From NCBI GenBank assembly GCA_028752135.1, contig CP082782.1:868001-932000 (forward strand): a stretch of DNA of 64,000 nt, read 5' to 3'. This document shows positions 1 to 9,928 of the stretch, one piece after another. A program made the translations under genes and the position numbers. Source of the stretch: Ehrlichia sp028752135. Lineage in GTDB: Bacteria; Pseudomonadota; Alphaproteobacteria; Rickettsiales; Anaplasmataceae. How positions within the stretch are numbered: position 1 is the stretch's first letter; every line of letters begins with the position of its first letter. A model generated the notes under the pieces. The model made no database searches, was not told where the DNA came from, and saw only the letters and a list, made by a program, of their open reading frames with translations.

Positions 1-1235
1 TAATGTATTCACTCTTCCTCCTAATCTTGAAAACATACTACCAGATGTTGTGCTACTTCCTTTGTCCTTTTCTTCTCCATCCATTGAACTAAACTTAGAA
101 TAATTGCCTACTTTCTGCCTAGAAGAAAATAATTGCCATTTAGATACAGTTTCATCTTCATTCAATGTTTCAAGTTCTGTTTTCATGGCTTCCATAGCTA
201 CTGATTCTGGATATAATAAAGTACCACCTGTTGGAATTGCAAAAACAACCTTGCCATATTGACTAATATTAGAAACAGAAAGATTGTCTTGAACATATAT
301 ATCAGATAAAAATCTGTGAAGTTTATCTTCACAAACTACTAAGTATACATTAAAGGATAAAGTATTACGTCTATAAAATATGGACTCTTTTTTAAATACT
401 TCTAAAAGGTCAACAAGTGATAAATATCCTTTTACTGTTTCGTACGGCAAAATAGACTTTAAAACAAATAAAGACTTTCCACACGGAACAGGATTAATTT
501 TTTTAAATTTTTAGTGACGTATATTTTTAAGACTTGGCTTTGAGAATCAGTATTGCCTATACACTTCGCCTTTTTTACTATAATACTTCCACAATTATTT
601 ATAATTTGGCCATAAATTTTATAATCTTCTAGAGATTTTTTATTCCTTATCTCTTCTTTTTGTGAGTCATAGGATATATATTTTGCTCTGAGTAAGGTAT
701 CTATTTTAGTATCTTTTAAAGCATTACTTTCGTCGAATTGTACATCAGTACCTAATATTAAATTTTCTTTAACTAACCTAGTCATTATACAATGACCATA
801 TATACCAACATTATCAAAACACTTTTGCTCTCCTCTAAGTATTTTAAAATATACGTCTCTTACAAAATGCTCAAGATCTTCTTCTTTTATTAAGAAATAC
901 ATATGTACAGTATTTCTTCTTGTTGTTAGATTGCTACAACATACAGAATTACTGTTTGATAAGTCATCTTCATGCGGAACAATTTTTTCTATTTCACTAT
1001 CTGGTAAACTACATACTAATAAGAACAAAGATGCTCCACGCGGATTACAGCTAAATTCTCTACCTGCAGGATCATTAGAAAAATACACATTTAATTCACC
1101 ATTAGCTTCTGTATTTCCTATACACCAAATTTTCATTACTTTAATGTTACAAGTAAAAGCCAACTCGAGAGATATTGTACTATTATTATTGTGTAATTCT
1201 TCTCTATTATTACCTAGCATAATATCTATAACCAT
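1..1235 (-). pseudogene. CIGNT-family two-module protein, copy 1 (frameshifted; 3' end lies beyond base 1)
   Basis: Function not recognised. The N-terminal part (1235 to 459, starting M-V-I-D-I-M-L-G) carries module 1 with a C-I-G-N-T motif near residue 39 and the start of module 2, then runs into a wrong-frame stop. The C-terminal part reads open in another frame from about 490 down to base 1, with the family landmarks P-C-G-K-S-L-F-V, Y-G-K-V-V-F-A and the Ser/Glu-rich tail. The break is at the A7 run (T7 on the plus strand, 498-504). With eight A the reading becomes K-N-L-K-K-I-N-P-V-P-C-G and matches the paralogues. It is the most diverged copy of the array. Unlike copies 3-7, the upstream ATG-GTT is in frame with the MLG start. 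Whether this is a phase-off gene, a pseudogene or a base-calling error cannot be decided from the sequence. Confidence 0.75.
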
Positions 1236-1250
1236 AATTTACACACATTT

Positions 1251-1279
1251 ATTGTAAGACATTACAGAAAACTTTTCAA
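1251..1279 (-). promoter_or_regulatory. sigma70-like promoter of array copy 1
   Basis: Read on the minus strand, TTGAAA (1279-1274), a 17-base spacer and TACAAT (1256-1251) lie just upstream of the copy 1 start. The same arrangement sits at the same distance before copies 2, 3, 5, 6 and 7, which supports a real promoter with a leader of only about 10-25 bases. Confidence 0.6.
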
Positions 1280-2194
1280 TATATTTAAAAAATTAATTTA
1301 GAAAGTACTATCCAAACTATATTTTTCTTATATCCTAAATTTACAAATGTCTTTAAGTTGTTCTTATTAGTATTTTAACTATCATTTTAATATAATTACT
1401 TTATTTCTCATATTTTCATTATCAATACTTAATAAAATATCTAAATTTCCTAAACATAAATTTATTACAGCATCTGCAAAAAATAACATTAAATAATGTG
1501 TCTATTACGTATTATAAATGCTTTGTTTTTCACTCAATAATTATTTGATATAGAATACCCACAATTGATATACATATTTCCAAATGTATGATAAATATTT
1601 AGTTTGGCCCTTTTATATTATACATACCATCATATTTATTTTTAACGTTTTCAACACTCTTCATAAAATGTCGAAGTATGTGATTTTGTCTTAGATTTCA
1701 TAATCCTTTCAATGCCTTGTTTCGAACGTCTCATAAACATAAAAACTTAATATCCTACACGAACACTTCAAATTAAAAATTCTTTATAGACTTATGTATA
1801 CTTCATTTATAAGATCCTTAAAAGTTGTTCACCATAAACTAAAAGTATACATAATATATATCTAGATAATGCTTACACTCATAATTCAAAAATCATAAAA
1901 TTTTCTAAAACTAATTAGTTGTATGATATGGTAATTCACAATGGCAGTAAGCTATTCCTTTTTAAAACAGATATGTTGAATATGATATTAATGCCATAAA
2001 GTAAGATTCATACTATAGCTGTGATATTTATTTAAATAAATTATCTACTACTGCTTATATAAGGTATATAATGTTCTAAAAAAATATATATTTAAATTGA
2101 TCAATTGCTTATTTCAACAACTAAATTAATACTAAATATATTAATTAAAACCATATGATAAAACATATTATATCTTATTGCTCATCATATATTA
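1280..2194. other. AT-rich spacer between array copies 1 and 2
   Basis: No convincing gene. It holds diverged pieces of the spacer sequence seen between later copies, for example a TTCATAAAATGT block near 1662 and a block near 1930-1990 resembling 3720-3800. It appears to be an old duplicated intergenic unit. Confidence 0.5.
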
Positions 2195-3492
2195 CTAATT
2201 AATCTCTCTATATCCAAAATTATTAAAAGATTGTCTACTTAACAATGTACTTACGCTCCTTCTAAACTTTGAAAACATACTATCATTACCAGATAATGCT
2301 TCTTCTGCCTCCTCTACTACTTCTTCTTGCCTTTCTTTCGTCATTGAGCCAAATGAAGAGTTATTTGCTACTTTTTGTTGAGGACATATTTGATCTTTAG
2401 ACATACTTTTATCTAATAATATGAATTCTGGTATTATAACATTTTGCAGAATCCCTAATTTATTTAATACTTCTATGTCTTTTGATGTATACATGTTTGA
2501 TAATGGGGCATAGCTTTTTAACGGAGATGCCAATACAACTTGCCCATAACTACTAAGCTTATAAGGACAAATATAAGACTTTTCTCTAGTATGTATATTA
2601 TGTAAAAAATTTTCAAGTTTATCTGAAAAAACTAATAAGAACACTGTAAAAGTTAAATTGTTATCCTTACTAGGGAATACAGCGGAGCTTTTAAATCCAC
2701 GTGAAAATTCATTAAATATTAAACTTGTACTGACTATACCAGACTGTAACTTACATCTTAAAACAAATAAAGATGTTCCACATGGAAGAGGAAAAAAATC
2801 TTCTTTTTGATTTTGAGTAATGTATATCCTTAAGCAACTTCTGTCAACCTCAGTATTACCTATACATTTTGTCTTTTGTATTTCAATACCATAAGCCCTA
2901 CTTACGGCTGCAGTAAAAATTGCATAATTCTGATAAACTTTCTCTTGCACTAAATTTTGTTCTTCTAAATTATAGGATATATATTCTGCATTAACTAGAA
3001 GAGGATTTTCAAGACTTTTAAAAGCTTCATGTTCATTAAAGTTTTTAATCCTAGTAGATCTTGCAAATAGACAACTAGCATAATTATGAAGGCCGCTAAA
3101 AACTTCTTTCTGATTCTTAAGTGCTCTATAGTATATGTCTTTCATGAAGAAATCAAGATATTGTTTCTCTACTAAGATGTAGATGTACACACTTTTTCCA
3201 AAACATCATGATCTAATTTCTTATAAGTATTCATTGCTTCTTGAGGTAGTAGATTTTCTTGTTGTAAAAGCTGACCTTTAATTAAGAACGCAGAAGTTTT
3301 AGATGGGTTACAAGAAAATCGTCTACTTGTAGAACCTTCAGAAAAGTATATTCTTAAAGTACCATCACTTCTAGTATTTCCTATACACAATATCTGTTTT
3401 ATTTTGATGCCATCAATATCTGATAAATCGAGATGCATTAGACTACATTTTGGTATGTTTTTTCTCTTACTACCTAACATGTATTTAACCAT
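2195..3492 (-). pseudogene. CIGNT-family two-module protein, copy 2 (frameshifted)
   Basis: Two overlapping reading frames make one paralogue. 3492-3172 encodes the first 106 residues (M-V-K-Y-M-L-G start, L-C-I-G-N-T-R near residue 36), and 3190-2195 encodes the remaining 331, with the second C-I-G-N-T, the G-T-S-L-F-V-L block and the tail. They join at an A5 run (T5 on the plus strand, 3193-3197). One added A gives E-K-S-V-Y-I-Y-I-L-V, the expected module 1 sequence, and a 432-residue protein, close to the 410-437 of intact copies. The second ORF would otherwise need a GTG start inside a conserved strand, so it is not an independent gene. Function unknown. The tail ends G-Y-R-E-I-N where other copies end Y-R-N-V-N-H-Q. 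Confidence 0.75.
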
Positions 3493-3511
3493 AACTTACA
3501 CACAATCTTTT

Positions 3512-3540
3512 ATTATAAAATATTATGAAGTGTCTTTCAA
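3512..3540 (-). promoter_or_regulatory. sigma70-like promoter of array copy 2
   Basis: TTGAAA (3540-3535), a 17-base spacer and a perfect TATAAT (3517-3512) on the minus strand, about 20 bases upstream of the copy 2 start. Confidence 0.65.
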
Positions 3541-3993
3541 TAGATTTAAAAAATTAATTTAAAGGTATTGTTCTTATAATATTCCTTGCTAAATCCTAAA
3601 ATTAAAAATATTTTTTAATTATTTTTACTAATTAAATCAGTATTAAAACTATTTATTCCAATATAGCTATTTTACTTTTTATACTCTTTAGCTAAATTCC
3701 TTATATTTGTATGGATAATAATTCATAATGTAGTGAAAGCAAATGTAGAATCTCCAAATTCAACATTAGGATTAAAATAGATGTGCTGAATATAGCAGAA
3801 TCAAGATTATCTCTGCAAAAACTTTTTTTATTATAACAATAGGTCAGATATTAAAGTTTAAAATATAATTAGGCATATTATACATATGATCTTTAATACT
3901 AAATGATACTCTTATCGGAAATCATGCTAACACACTGTATAAAAAACTATGCCACCATAATATTATGTATCTTAATATCACTTTTATATACAC
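3541..3993. other. Spacer between array copies 2 and 3
   Basis: No gene seen. The stretch around 3700-3830 is similar to 11850-11980, including a shared AGATGTGCTGAATATAG string, so it is part of the duplicated spacer of the array. Confidence 0.5.
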
Positions 3994-5226
3994 CTATTGA
4001 TGATTTACATTTCTATATCCAATCCGAGAAGATTTCACATTATTAAATAATGTACTTACTCTTTCTTTTAGCATTGAAAATGGAGCACCACTACTACCAT
4101 GTGTTGTTTCTTCTTCATAAAATGAGTTAAATGGGGAATGATTTGCCACTTTATTCTCACCTAATATTACTAATCTTGATTTTGTTAGACTGTCTAGAAT
4201 TCCTAATTCCTTTAATATTTTTAAATCCCAGAGTAAACAATTTTTTTTTAGTGGTGTACTACTTTTTGATGGATATGCTAATACAACTTTACCATATTGT
4301 CTAAGATCATCAACATCACAACGCTCCGACTGAATACATACTTCATGTAAAAATTTACAAAGTTTATCTTCAAAAACTAGCAAGAACACTATAAAAGATA
4401 AACCAGGATTCTTTCTGGATATTATAGACCTGCTCTTTAACCCTAGTAAAATTTCATTAAGTGTCACATTGTTCTTTACTACGTTAAGTGGAACCTTACA
4501 TCTAAAAACAAATAAAGATGTTCCATAAGCTAAAACTTGATCTTTTCTATTTTTAGTAAGGTATACTCTTAAGCGATGTTCTCCAGGTTCAGTATTACCT
4601 ATACACTTTACTTGTTGTATTGTAATGCCGTCAATACGATTTATAGTTCGACTGAAAATTCCATAGTTCTGAAGAGCTTTCTCTTTTATTATATTTTCCT
4701 CTTCCAAATCATAGGATCGATATTCTGCATTAGCTAACAACTTATTTTTAACACTTTTTAAAGCACTATACTCATCAAATGAATCATGCCCTAATAATCT
4801 ATTTCTAACTACTCTTGCCAGTACACAAACACCATATGTAGCAAGATTATCAAAGATTCGTTGATCTTTTCTGAGTACCTTATAGTATACTTCCTTTAAA
4901 AAATCATGAATATTGTCTATATCTACTAGGATATACATATTTACTTTTCCTGACGTACAATATACTTCAGAACTATTTTGCAATAACTCATCTTCAGATA
5001 GTAGACTTTTTTTTGATTCTTGAGTCAGTAATTTACCTACTAACAAGAACAAAGAATTTTTACATGAATTACAAGAAAATTTTCTGTTTGCAGAATTTTT
5101 GGAAAAATATACTCTTAACTTACCCTTAGCTGTAGTACTTCCTATACACAGAATTCGATATATCTTAATACTATTAATAACTGCTAAATCGACATCTATT
5201 ATACCATCTTTATTACTACCTAACAT
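3994..5226 (-). CDS. CIGNT-family two-module protein, copy 3 (intact, 410 aa)
   Basis: Unrecognised, apparently lineage-specific. The protein has two related modules. Module 1 runs from L-C-I-G-S-T (about residue 26) through R-V-Y-F-S-K-N, N-S-L-F-L-L-V and M-Y-I-L-V to Y-G-V-C-V-L-A-R. Module 2 repeats the order from K-C-I-G-N-T (about residue 210) through L-R-V-Y-L-T-K-N, G-T-S-L-F-V-F, V-F-L-L-V-F and Y-G-K-V-V-L-A-Y. A Ser/Glu-rich tail ends F-S-M-L-K-E-R-V and R-N-V-N-H-Q. There is no signal peptide or membrane segment, so it is either cytosolic or exported by a route without a classical signal. The start at M-L-G directly abuts the stop of a four-codon mini-ORF. At the site where copy 4 is broken, this gene has nine A, which keeps it in frame. 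Confidence 0.8.
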   Translation of the reverse strand: MLGSNKDGIIDVDLAVINSIKIYRILCIGSTTAKGKLRVYFSKNSANRKFSCNSCKNSLFLLVGKLLTQESKKSLLSEDELLQNSSEVYCTSGKVNMYILVDIDNIHDFLKEVYYKVLRKDQRIFDNLATYGVCVLARVVRNRLLGHDSFDEYSALKSVKNKLLANAEYRSYDLEEENIIKEKALQNYGIFSRTINRIDGITIQQVKCIGNTEPGEHRLRVYLTKNRKDQVLAYGTSLFVFRCKVPLNVVKNNVTLNEILLGLKSRSIISRKNPGLSFIVFLLVFEDKLCKFLHEVCIQSERCDVDDLRQYGKVVLAYPSKSSTPLKKNCLLWDLKILKELGILDSLTKSRLVILGENKVANHSPFNSFYEEETTHGSSGAPFSMLKERVSTLFNNVKSSRIGYRNVNHQ

Positions 5227-5238
5227 TCATATAACCAT
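5227..5238 (-). promoter_or_regulatory. Conserved mini-ORF (Met-Val-Ile-stop) abutting the copy 3 start
   Basis: On the minus strand ATG-GTT-ATA-TGA is followed at once by the ATG of the M-L-G protein. The same four-codon unit precedes copy 4 (TGA), copies 5 and 6 (TAA; copy 6 uses GTC) and copy 7 (TGA), while in copies 1 and 2 the equivalent ATG-GTT is in frame with the protein. A conserved TGTGTGAA lies just upstream and there is no Shine-Dalgarno. Translational coupling is an inference. Confidence 0.5.
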
Positions 5239-5262
5239 TAATTCACACACATTGCTTCACTT

Positions 5263-5291
5263 GGAGTATCACAAAATTTAAATTTTTTCAA
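5263..5291 (-). promoter_or_regulatory. Promoter-like element of array copy 3
   Basis: TTGAAA (5291-5286) is conserved. The -10 is weak here: TACTCC at 17-base spacing, or GATACT at 15. The position matches the better promoters of copies 1, 2 and 7. Confidence 0.4.
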
Positions 5292-5685
5292 TGTATTTAA
5301 AAAATTAACTTATAAATATTATTCGTTATAATCTTTTCTTTTAGATCCTCAATTCTAAATATTTTCTAAATTACTTTTATAATTATCTTACTTTTTATAC
5401 TTTTATGTACTCTTTAATAAACAGCAAACTTAACCACTTAAGCATAAATTTATTGTATGCATTGTACAAAATATTATTGCTTTTATTGAAACTATTTAAA
5501 ATCTTAAAAAACATCTTTTTTATATATTTATGGTATGTATGTTTTATACTATATGACAATTTAAAGTAACATATTTATTATATGATACTTTGTTCTTCTC
5601 CCAATGTTATTTCCCGAAGAACATTTTTTTCTAATACTTTTCATAAAATGTGCATGGCAATACATTATTTACAATTTTATATACA
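5292..5685. repeat. Duplicated array spacer, short form
   Basis: No gene. From about 5395 to 5655 it matches the spacers upstream of copies 5, 6 and 7, with shared landmarks AATAAACAGCAAA, GCATTGTACAAAA, TTCTCCCAATGTTATTTCC and CATAAAATGTGCAT. It lacks the last part of the long form. Confidence 0.6.
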
Positions 5686-6959
5686 CTATTGATGATTCAC
5701 GTTTCTATGTCCAACCTGAGAAGGTTTCACATTATTAAATAATGTACTTACTCTTTCTCTGAGTGTTGAAAATGCACTACCATTACTACTAGTTGTTATT
5801 GCTGCTTCTTCTTCCTGAAATGAGCTAAATGAAGAATAATTTCCCAGTTGATTCTCAGAAGAAAGTAGTAGGGTTTTAGGCTCATTTTCACCTAATATTA
5901 TTAATCTTGACTCCATTACACTTTCTAGAATTCCTAATTCCTTCAGTATTTTTAATTCCCAGGATAAACAATTTTTTTTAATTTTATACTATTTCGTAAT
6001 GGATATGCAAATACAACTTTACCATATTCACTAGGAATAACTACATTGCTAGACTTCTGCTGAGTATTTAATTGATATAAAAATTTGGGAAGTTTATTTT
6101 CAAAAACTAGCAAGAACACCATAAAAAATAACTCATTAATAATTCTGGATATTAAAGAATTACTTTTTGCCCTTAGAAAAATTTCATTAAGTGTTGGGCT
6201 TATTTTTATTACGTCATGTGGAACCTTACATACAAGAATAAATAAAGATGTTCCAATAGGTAAAATTTTCTCTTTTCGATTTTTATTAATATATACTCTT
6301 AAGTTATAGTCTCCAGGTTCAGTATTACCTATGCACTTTACTTCTTCTATTATAATACCTTTAACCAAATCTATAGCTCGAGCAAAAATTGCATAGGTAT
6401 GAAGACTTTTCTCTTTTATTATATCTTTCTCTTCTACATCATAGGATCTATATTCTGCATTAGCTAACAACTGATTTTTAACACTTTGTAAAGCTTTACA
6501 CTCATCAAATGAATCATTACCTAATAATGTATTTCTAACTTCTCTTGCCAGTACACAAATACCATACATATCAAGATTATTAAAAATTAGTTTCTCTTTT
6601 CTAAGTACCTTACTATGTACTTCTAATAAAAAAGCATTAATCTTTTCTGTCATTACTAGGAAATACATATTTACTGTTCTTGAAGTATAATATATTGTAG
6701 AATTATTTTGCGATAACTCATCTTCAGATAATAGACTTGCTGTTGCTTTTTTAGGCAGTAAGTTACATACTAATAAGAACAAAGAATTTTTATGTGACTT
6801 ACAAGAAGATTTTCTATTTGCACAATCTTTAGAAAAATATATTCTTAACTTACCATCACTTGTAGTATTTCCTATACATACAATTCGATTTACCCTGATG
6901 TTGTTATCAGTAGCTGCTAAATCGAGATTTATTATACCATATTTATTACTGCCTAACAT
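5686..6959 (-). pseudogene. CIGNT-family two-module protein, copy 4 (frameshifted, -35 damaged)
   Basis: 6959-5952 encodes residues 1-335 with both modules (V-C-I-G-N-T and K-C-I-G-N-T) and stops early. 5916-5686 encodes the family tail, from M-E-S-R-L-I-I-L to R-N-V-N-H-Q, in another frame. They separate at an A8 run (T8, 5972-5979). The same run is nine bases long in intact copies 3 (near 4231), 5 (near 8109) and 6 (near 10212). A ninth A restores K-K-N-C-L-S-W-E and a 424-residue product. Upstream, about 50 bases seen in the other copies are missing, so the -35 reads AAGAAA instead of TTGAAA. Having two independent lesions makes this the best candidate in the array for a true pseudogene. 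Confidence 0.75.
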
Positions 6960-6997
6960 TCATATAACCATTAGTTCACACACATTGCTTTGTTACT

Positions 6998-7025
6998 AAA
7001 ATATCACAAAATTTAAATTTTTCTT
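6998..7025 (-). promoter_or_regulatory. Degraded promoter of array copy 4
   Basis: At the place where other copies carry TTGAAA and a TATAAT-like box, copy 4 has AAGAAA (7025-7020) and TATTTT (7003-6998), next to a roughly 50-base deletion relative to copy 3. Confidence 0.45.
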
Positions 7026-7816
7026 TTAAATCCTAAATATTTTCTAAATTGTTTTTACTAATTAAATCAGTATGTAAATCATTTATTTCAATATAATTAC
7101 CTTACTTTTTATAATTTTATGTACTCTTTATAATAAACAGCAAATTTAACTACTTGAACATGAATTTATTACATGCACTGTACAACGAATATTGTTGCTT
7201 CTGTTAAAACTATTTAAAATCTTAAAAAATATCTGCTTTATATATTTATGGTATATATATTTTATACTATATGACAACTTAAAGTAACATATTTATTATA
7301 TAATAATACTTTGTTCTTTTCCCAATGTTATTTCCTAAAAAACATTTCTTTTCTAGCACTTTTCATAAAATGTGCATGGCGATGTTATACCACTCTAATC
7401 CCAGATTTCAAAACCCTTGTTCCATTGTTCCATCTTGTTCTAAGACATTACAAATGCAGAAATTCAACACTCTACAACTATTTTAAATAACTATACATTG
7501 ATACATATCTTTCACAATGCTCATACCTATAATTTTCAATAAGGAAAAACTTTTTAGCTAGATTTCTCGTAGTGATGAATGACAATTCACATGTAGTAAA
7601 AAATGTAAAATACAAACTTCAACATTAGGATTTAAATATAATCTTTATTTAAATAAAAAATACCTATCACTTATTTGCAATTTTATATACTTTTTATTTA
7701 ATTTATATCCTGATTATTAAACTAATACTAAATGATACCCTTCATCAGAAATCATTAATGCACTATATAAAAAACTATATACCATAACATGCTATATATC
7801 TTAATATTACTAGCAT
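7026..7816. repeat. Duplicated array spacer, long form, copy A
   Basis: No gene. From about 7090 to 7620 it is closely similar to 9255-9790 and 11375-11900. Shared landmarks are AATAAACAGCAAAT, CTTTTCATAAAATG, GATGTTATACCACTCT, AACACTCTACAACTATTTT and TTTCTCGTAGTG. The unit was duplicated together with the adjacent gene. Confidence 0.7.
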
Positions 7817-9082
7817 TTATTGATGATTCACATTTCTATATTCAATCCGATTAGATCTTACATTACTAAATAATGTACACACTCTTTCTTTAAATGTTGA
7901 AAATGCACCACCACCATCATTCCTATGTGTTATTTCTTCTTTTTCCTCTTGCTGAAATGAGCTAAATGAAGAATAGTTTCCCACTCCATTCTCAGAAGAA
8001 AATAGCTGAATTCTAGACTCATGATCACCTAGTATTATTAATCTTGATTCCATTGCACTTTCTAGAATTCTTAATTCCTTCAATGTTTCTATTTCCCAGG
8101 GTAAACAATTTTTTTTTGATGATATATTATCCTGTAATGGATATGCTAATACAACTTTACCATATTGACCAAGATTACTCACATTATAGGACTTCTGCTG
8201 AGTATATATTTCAAAAAATCTGCAAAGTGTATCTTTAAAAACTAGCAAGAACACTATAAAAAATAAACTATTACCCCTTTTGGGTATTATAGAACTTCTC
8301 TTTAACTCTGCTGAAATTCCAGTAAGTATTGTGTCTTCTTTTACTACGTTAGATGGAACTTTACATGTAAACATAAATAAAGATGTTCCACAAGGTAAAA
8401 CTTTATCTTTTCGCTTTTTATTATTAACGTATACTCTTAAGTAATTGTCTGAAGATTCAGTATTACCTATACACGTTACTTTATTTATTGTCATACCTCC
8501 AATGCGATTCAGAGTTTTACTGAAAATTTTATAGTTCTGAAGAGATTGCTCTTTTTTTATGTCTTTCTCTTCTAAATCATAAGATCTATATTCTGCATTA
8601 GCTAACATTTCAACACTTTGTAAAGCTTTATACTCATCAAATGAATCATTAGATTTGTTATTAACTGCTCTTGCTAGTACACAAGTACCATACATACCAA
8701 GATTATCAAAAATTAGTTTCTCCTTGCTAAGTATCTTATAGTATACTTCCCTTAAAAAAGAACCCATATTTTCTTCTCTTACTAGGATATACATATTTAC
8801 TGTTCCTGACATACCATATGCTTCAGAGTTATTTTGCAATAACTCATCTTCAGCTAGTAGACTACCTTTTACTTCTTGAGATAGTAATTTACATGCTAAC
8901 AAGAACAAAGAATCTTTACGTGAATTACACTCAAATTTTCTATGTGCACAACTTTTAGAAAAATATATTCTTAACCTACCATTAGCTGCAGTACTTCCTA
9001 TACATATAACTTTATCTACCTTAATATCATTAATAACTGATAAATCGATATTTATTATACCATTTTTATGACTACTTAACAT
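7817..9082 (-). CDS. CIGNT-family two-module protein, copy 5 (intact, 421 aa)
   Basis: Function unknown. Module 1 begins at I-C-I-G-S-T (residues 26-31) and includes L-R-I-Y-F-S-K, D-S-L-F-L-L-A, M-Y-I-L-V and Y-G-T-C-V-L-A-R. Module 2 starts at T-C-I-G-N-T near residue 205, with R-V-Y-V-N-N, C-G-T-S-L-F-M-F, V-F-L-L-V-F and Y-G-K-V-V-L-A-Y. The last 70 residues are acidic and Ser-rich, and end I-E-Y-R-N-V-N-H-Q. Copies 5, 6 and 7 are the closest group, implying recent duplication of units of about 2.1 kb. The start is ATG directly after the ATG-GTT-ATA-TAA mini-ORF. No signal peptide or TM segment is visible. An antigen or effector role would be speculation. Confidence 0.8.
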   Translation of the reverse strand: MLSSHKNGIINIDLSVINDIKVDKVICIGSTAANGRLRIYFSKSCAHRKFECNSRKDSLFLLACKLLSQEVKGSLLAEDELLQNNSEAYGMSGTVNMYILVREENMGSFLREVYYKILSKEKLIFDNLGMYGTCVLARAVNNKSNDSFDEYKALQSVEMLANAEYRSYDLEEKDIKKEQSLQNYKIFSKTLNRIGGMTINKVTCIGNTESSDNYLRVYVNNKKRKDKVLPCGTSLFMFTCKVPSNVVKEDTILTGISAELKRSSIIPKRGNSLFFIVFLLVFKDTLCRFFEIYTQQKSYNVSNLGQYGKVVLAYPLQDNISSKKNCLPWEIETLKELRILESAMESRLIILGDHESRIQLFSSENGVGNYSSFSSFQQEEKEEITHRNDGGGAFSTFKERVCTLFSNVRSNRIEYRNVNHQ

Positions 9083-9120
9083 TTATATAACCATTAATTC
9101 ACACACATTGCTTTACTCTA

Positions 9121-9148
9121 GATATATCACAGAGTCTAAATTTTTCAA
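9121..9148 (-). promoter_or_regulatory. sigma70-like promoter of array copy 5
   Basis: TTGAAA (9148-9143), a 16-base spacer and TATATC (9126-9121) on the minus strand, at the conserved distance from the gene. Confidence 0.55.
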
Positions 9149-9928
9149 TATATTTAAAGAATTAACTATATAAATATTATTCGTTATAACCTTTTCTTTT
9201 AAATCCTAAACCATAAATATTTTCTAGATTGTTTTTACTAATTAAATCAATATGCAAATCATTTTCCAATATAATTATCTTACTTTTTATAATTTTATGT
9301 ACTCTTATAATAAACAGCAAATTTGACTAATTAGGCATGAATTTATTGTATGCATTGTACAAAAGTATTATTGCTTCTGTTAAAACTATTTAAAACCTTA
9401 AAAAACATCTTCTTTATATATTTATAGTATATATGTTTTATACTATATGACAACTTAAAATAACATATTTATTATATATAATACTTTATTCTTCTCCCAA
9501 TGTTATTTCCTAAAGAACATTTATTTTCTAGCACTTTTCATAAAATGTGCATTGTGATGTTATACCACTCTGATTCCATATTTCAAAACCTTTATCCCAT
9601 TGTTCCATTTTGTTCTAAGACATTACAAATACAGAAATTCAACACTCTACAACTATTTTAAATAACTATACATTGATACATATCTTTCACATTGCCATAT
9701 CTATAATTTTCAATAAGGAACAAGCTTTTTAACTAAATTTCTCGTAGTGTATGGATAACAATTTACAATGTAGTAAAAACAAATGTAGAATGCAAACTTC
9801 AGCATTAGTATTTAAATATGATCTTTATTTAACTTATATCTTAATAATTAAATGCATCAGAAATCATTAACATACTTATAAAAGACAATATTACCACAAC
9901 ATGCTGTGTATCGTAATATTACTAGCAT
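9149..9928. repeat. Duplicated array spacer, long form, copy B
   Basis: No gene. Near-copy of the spacers at 7090-7620 and 11375-11900, in the same order and orientation relative to the neighbouring paralogues. Confidence 0.7.
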
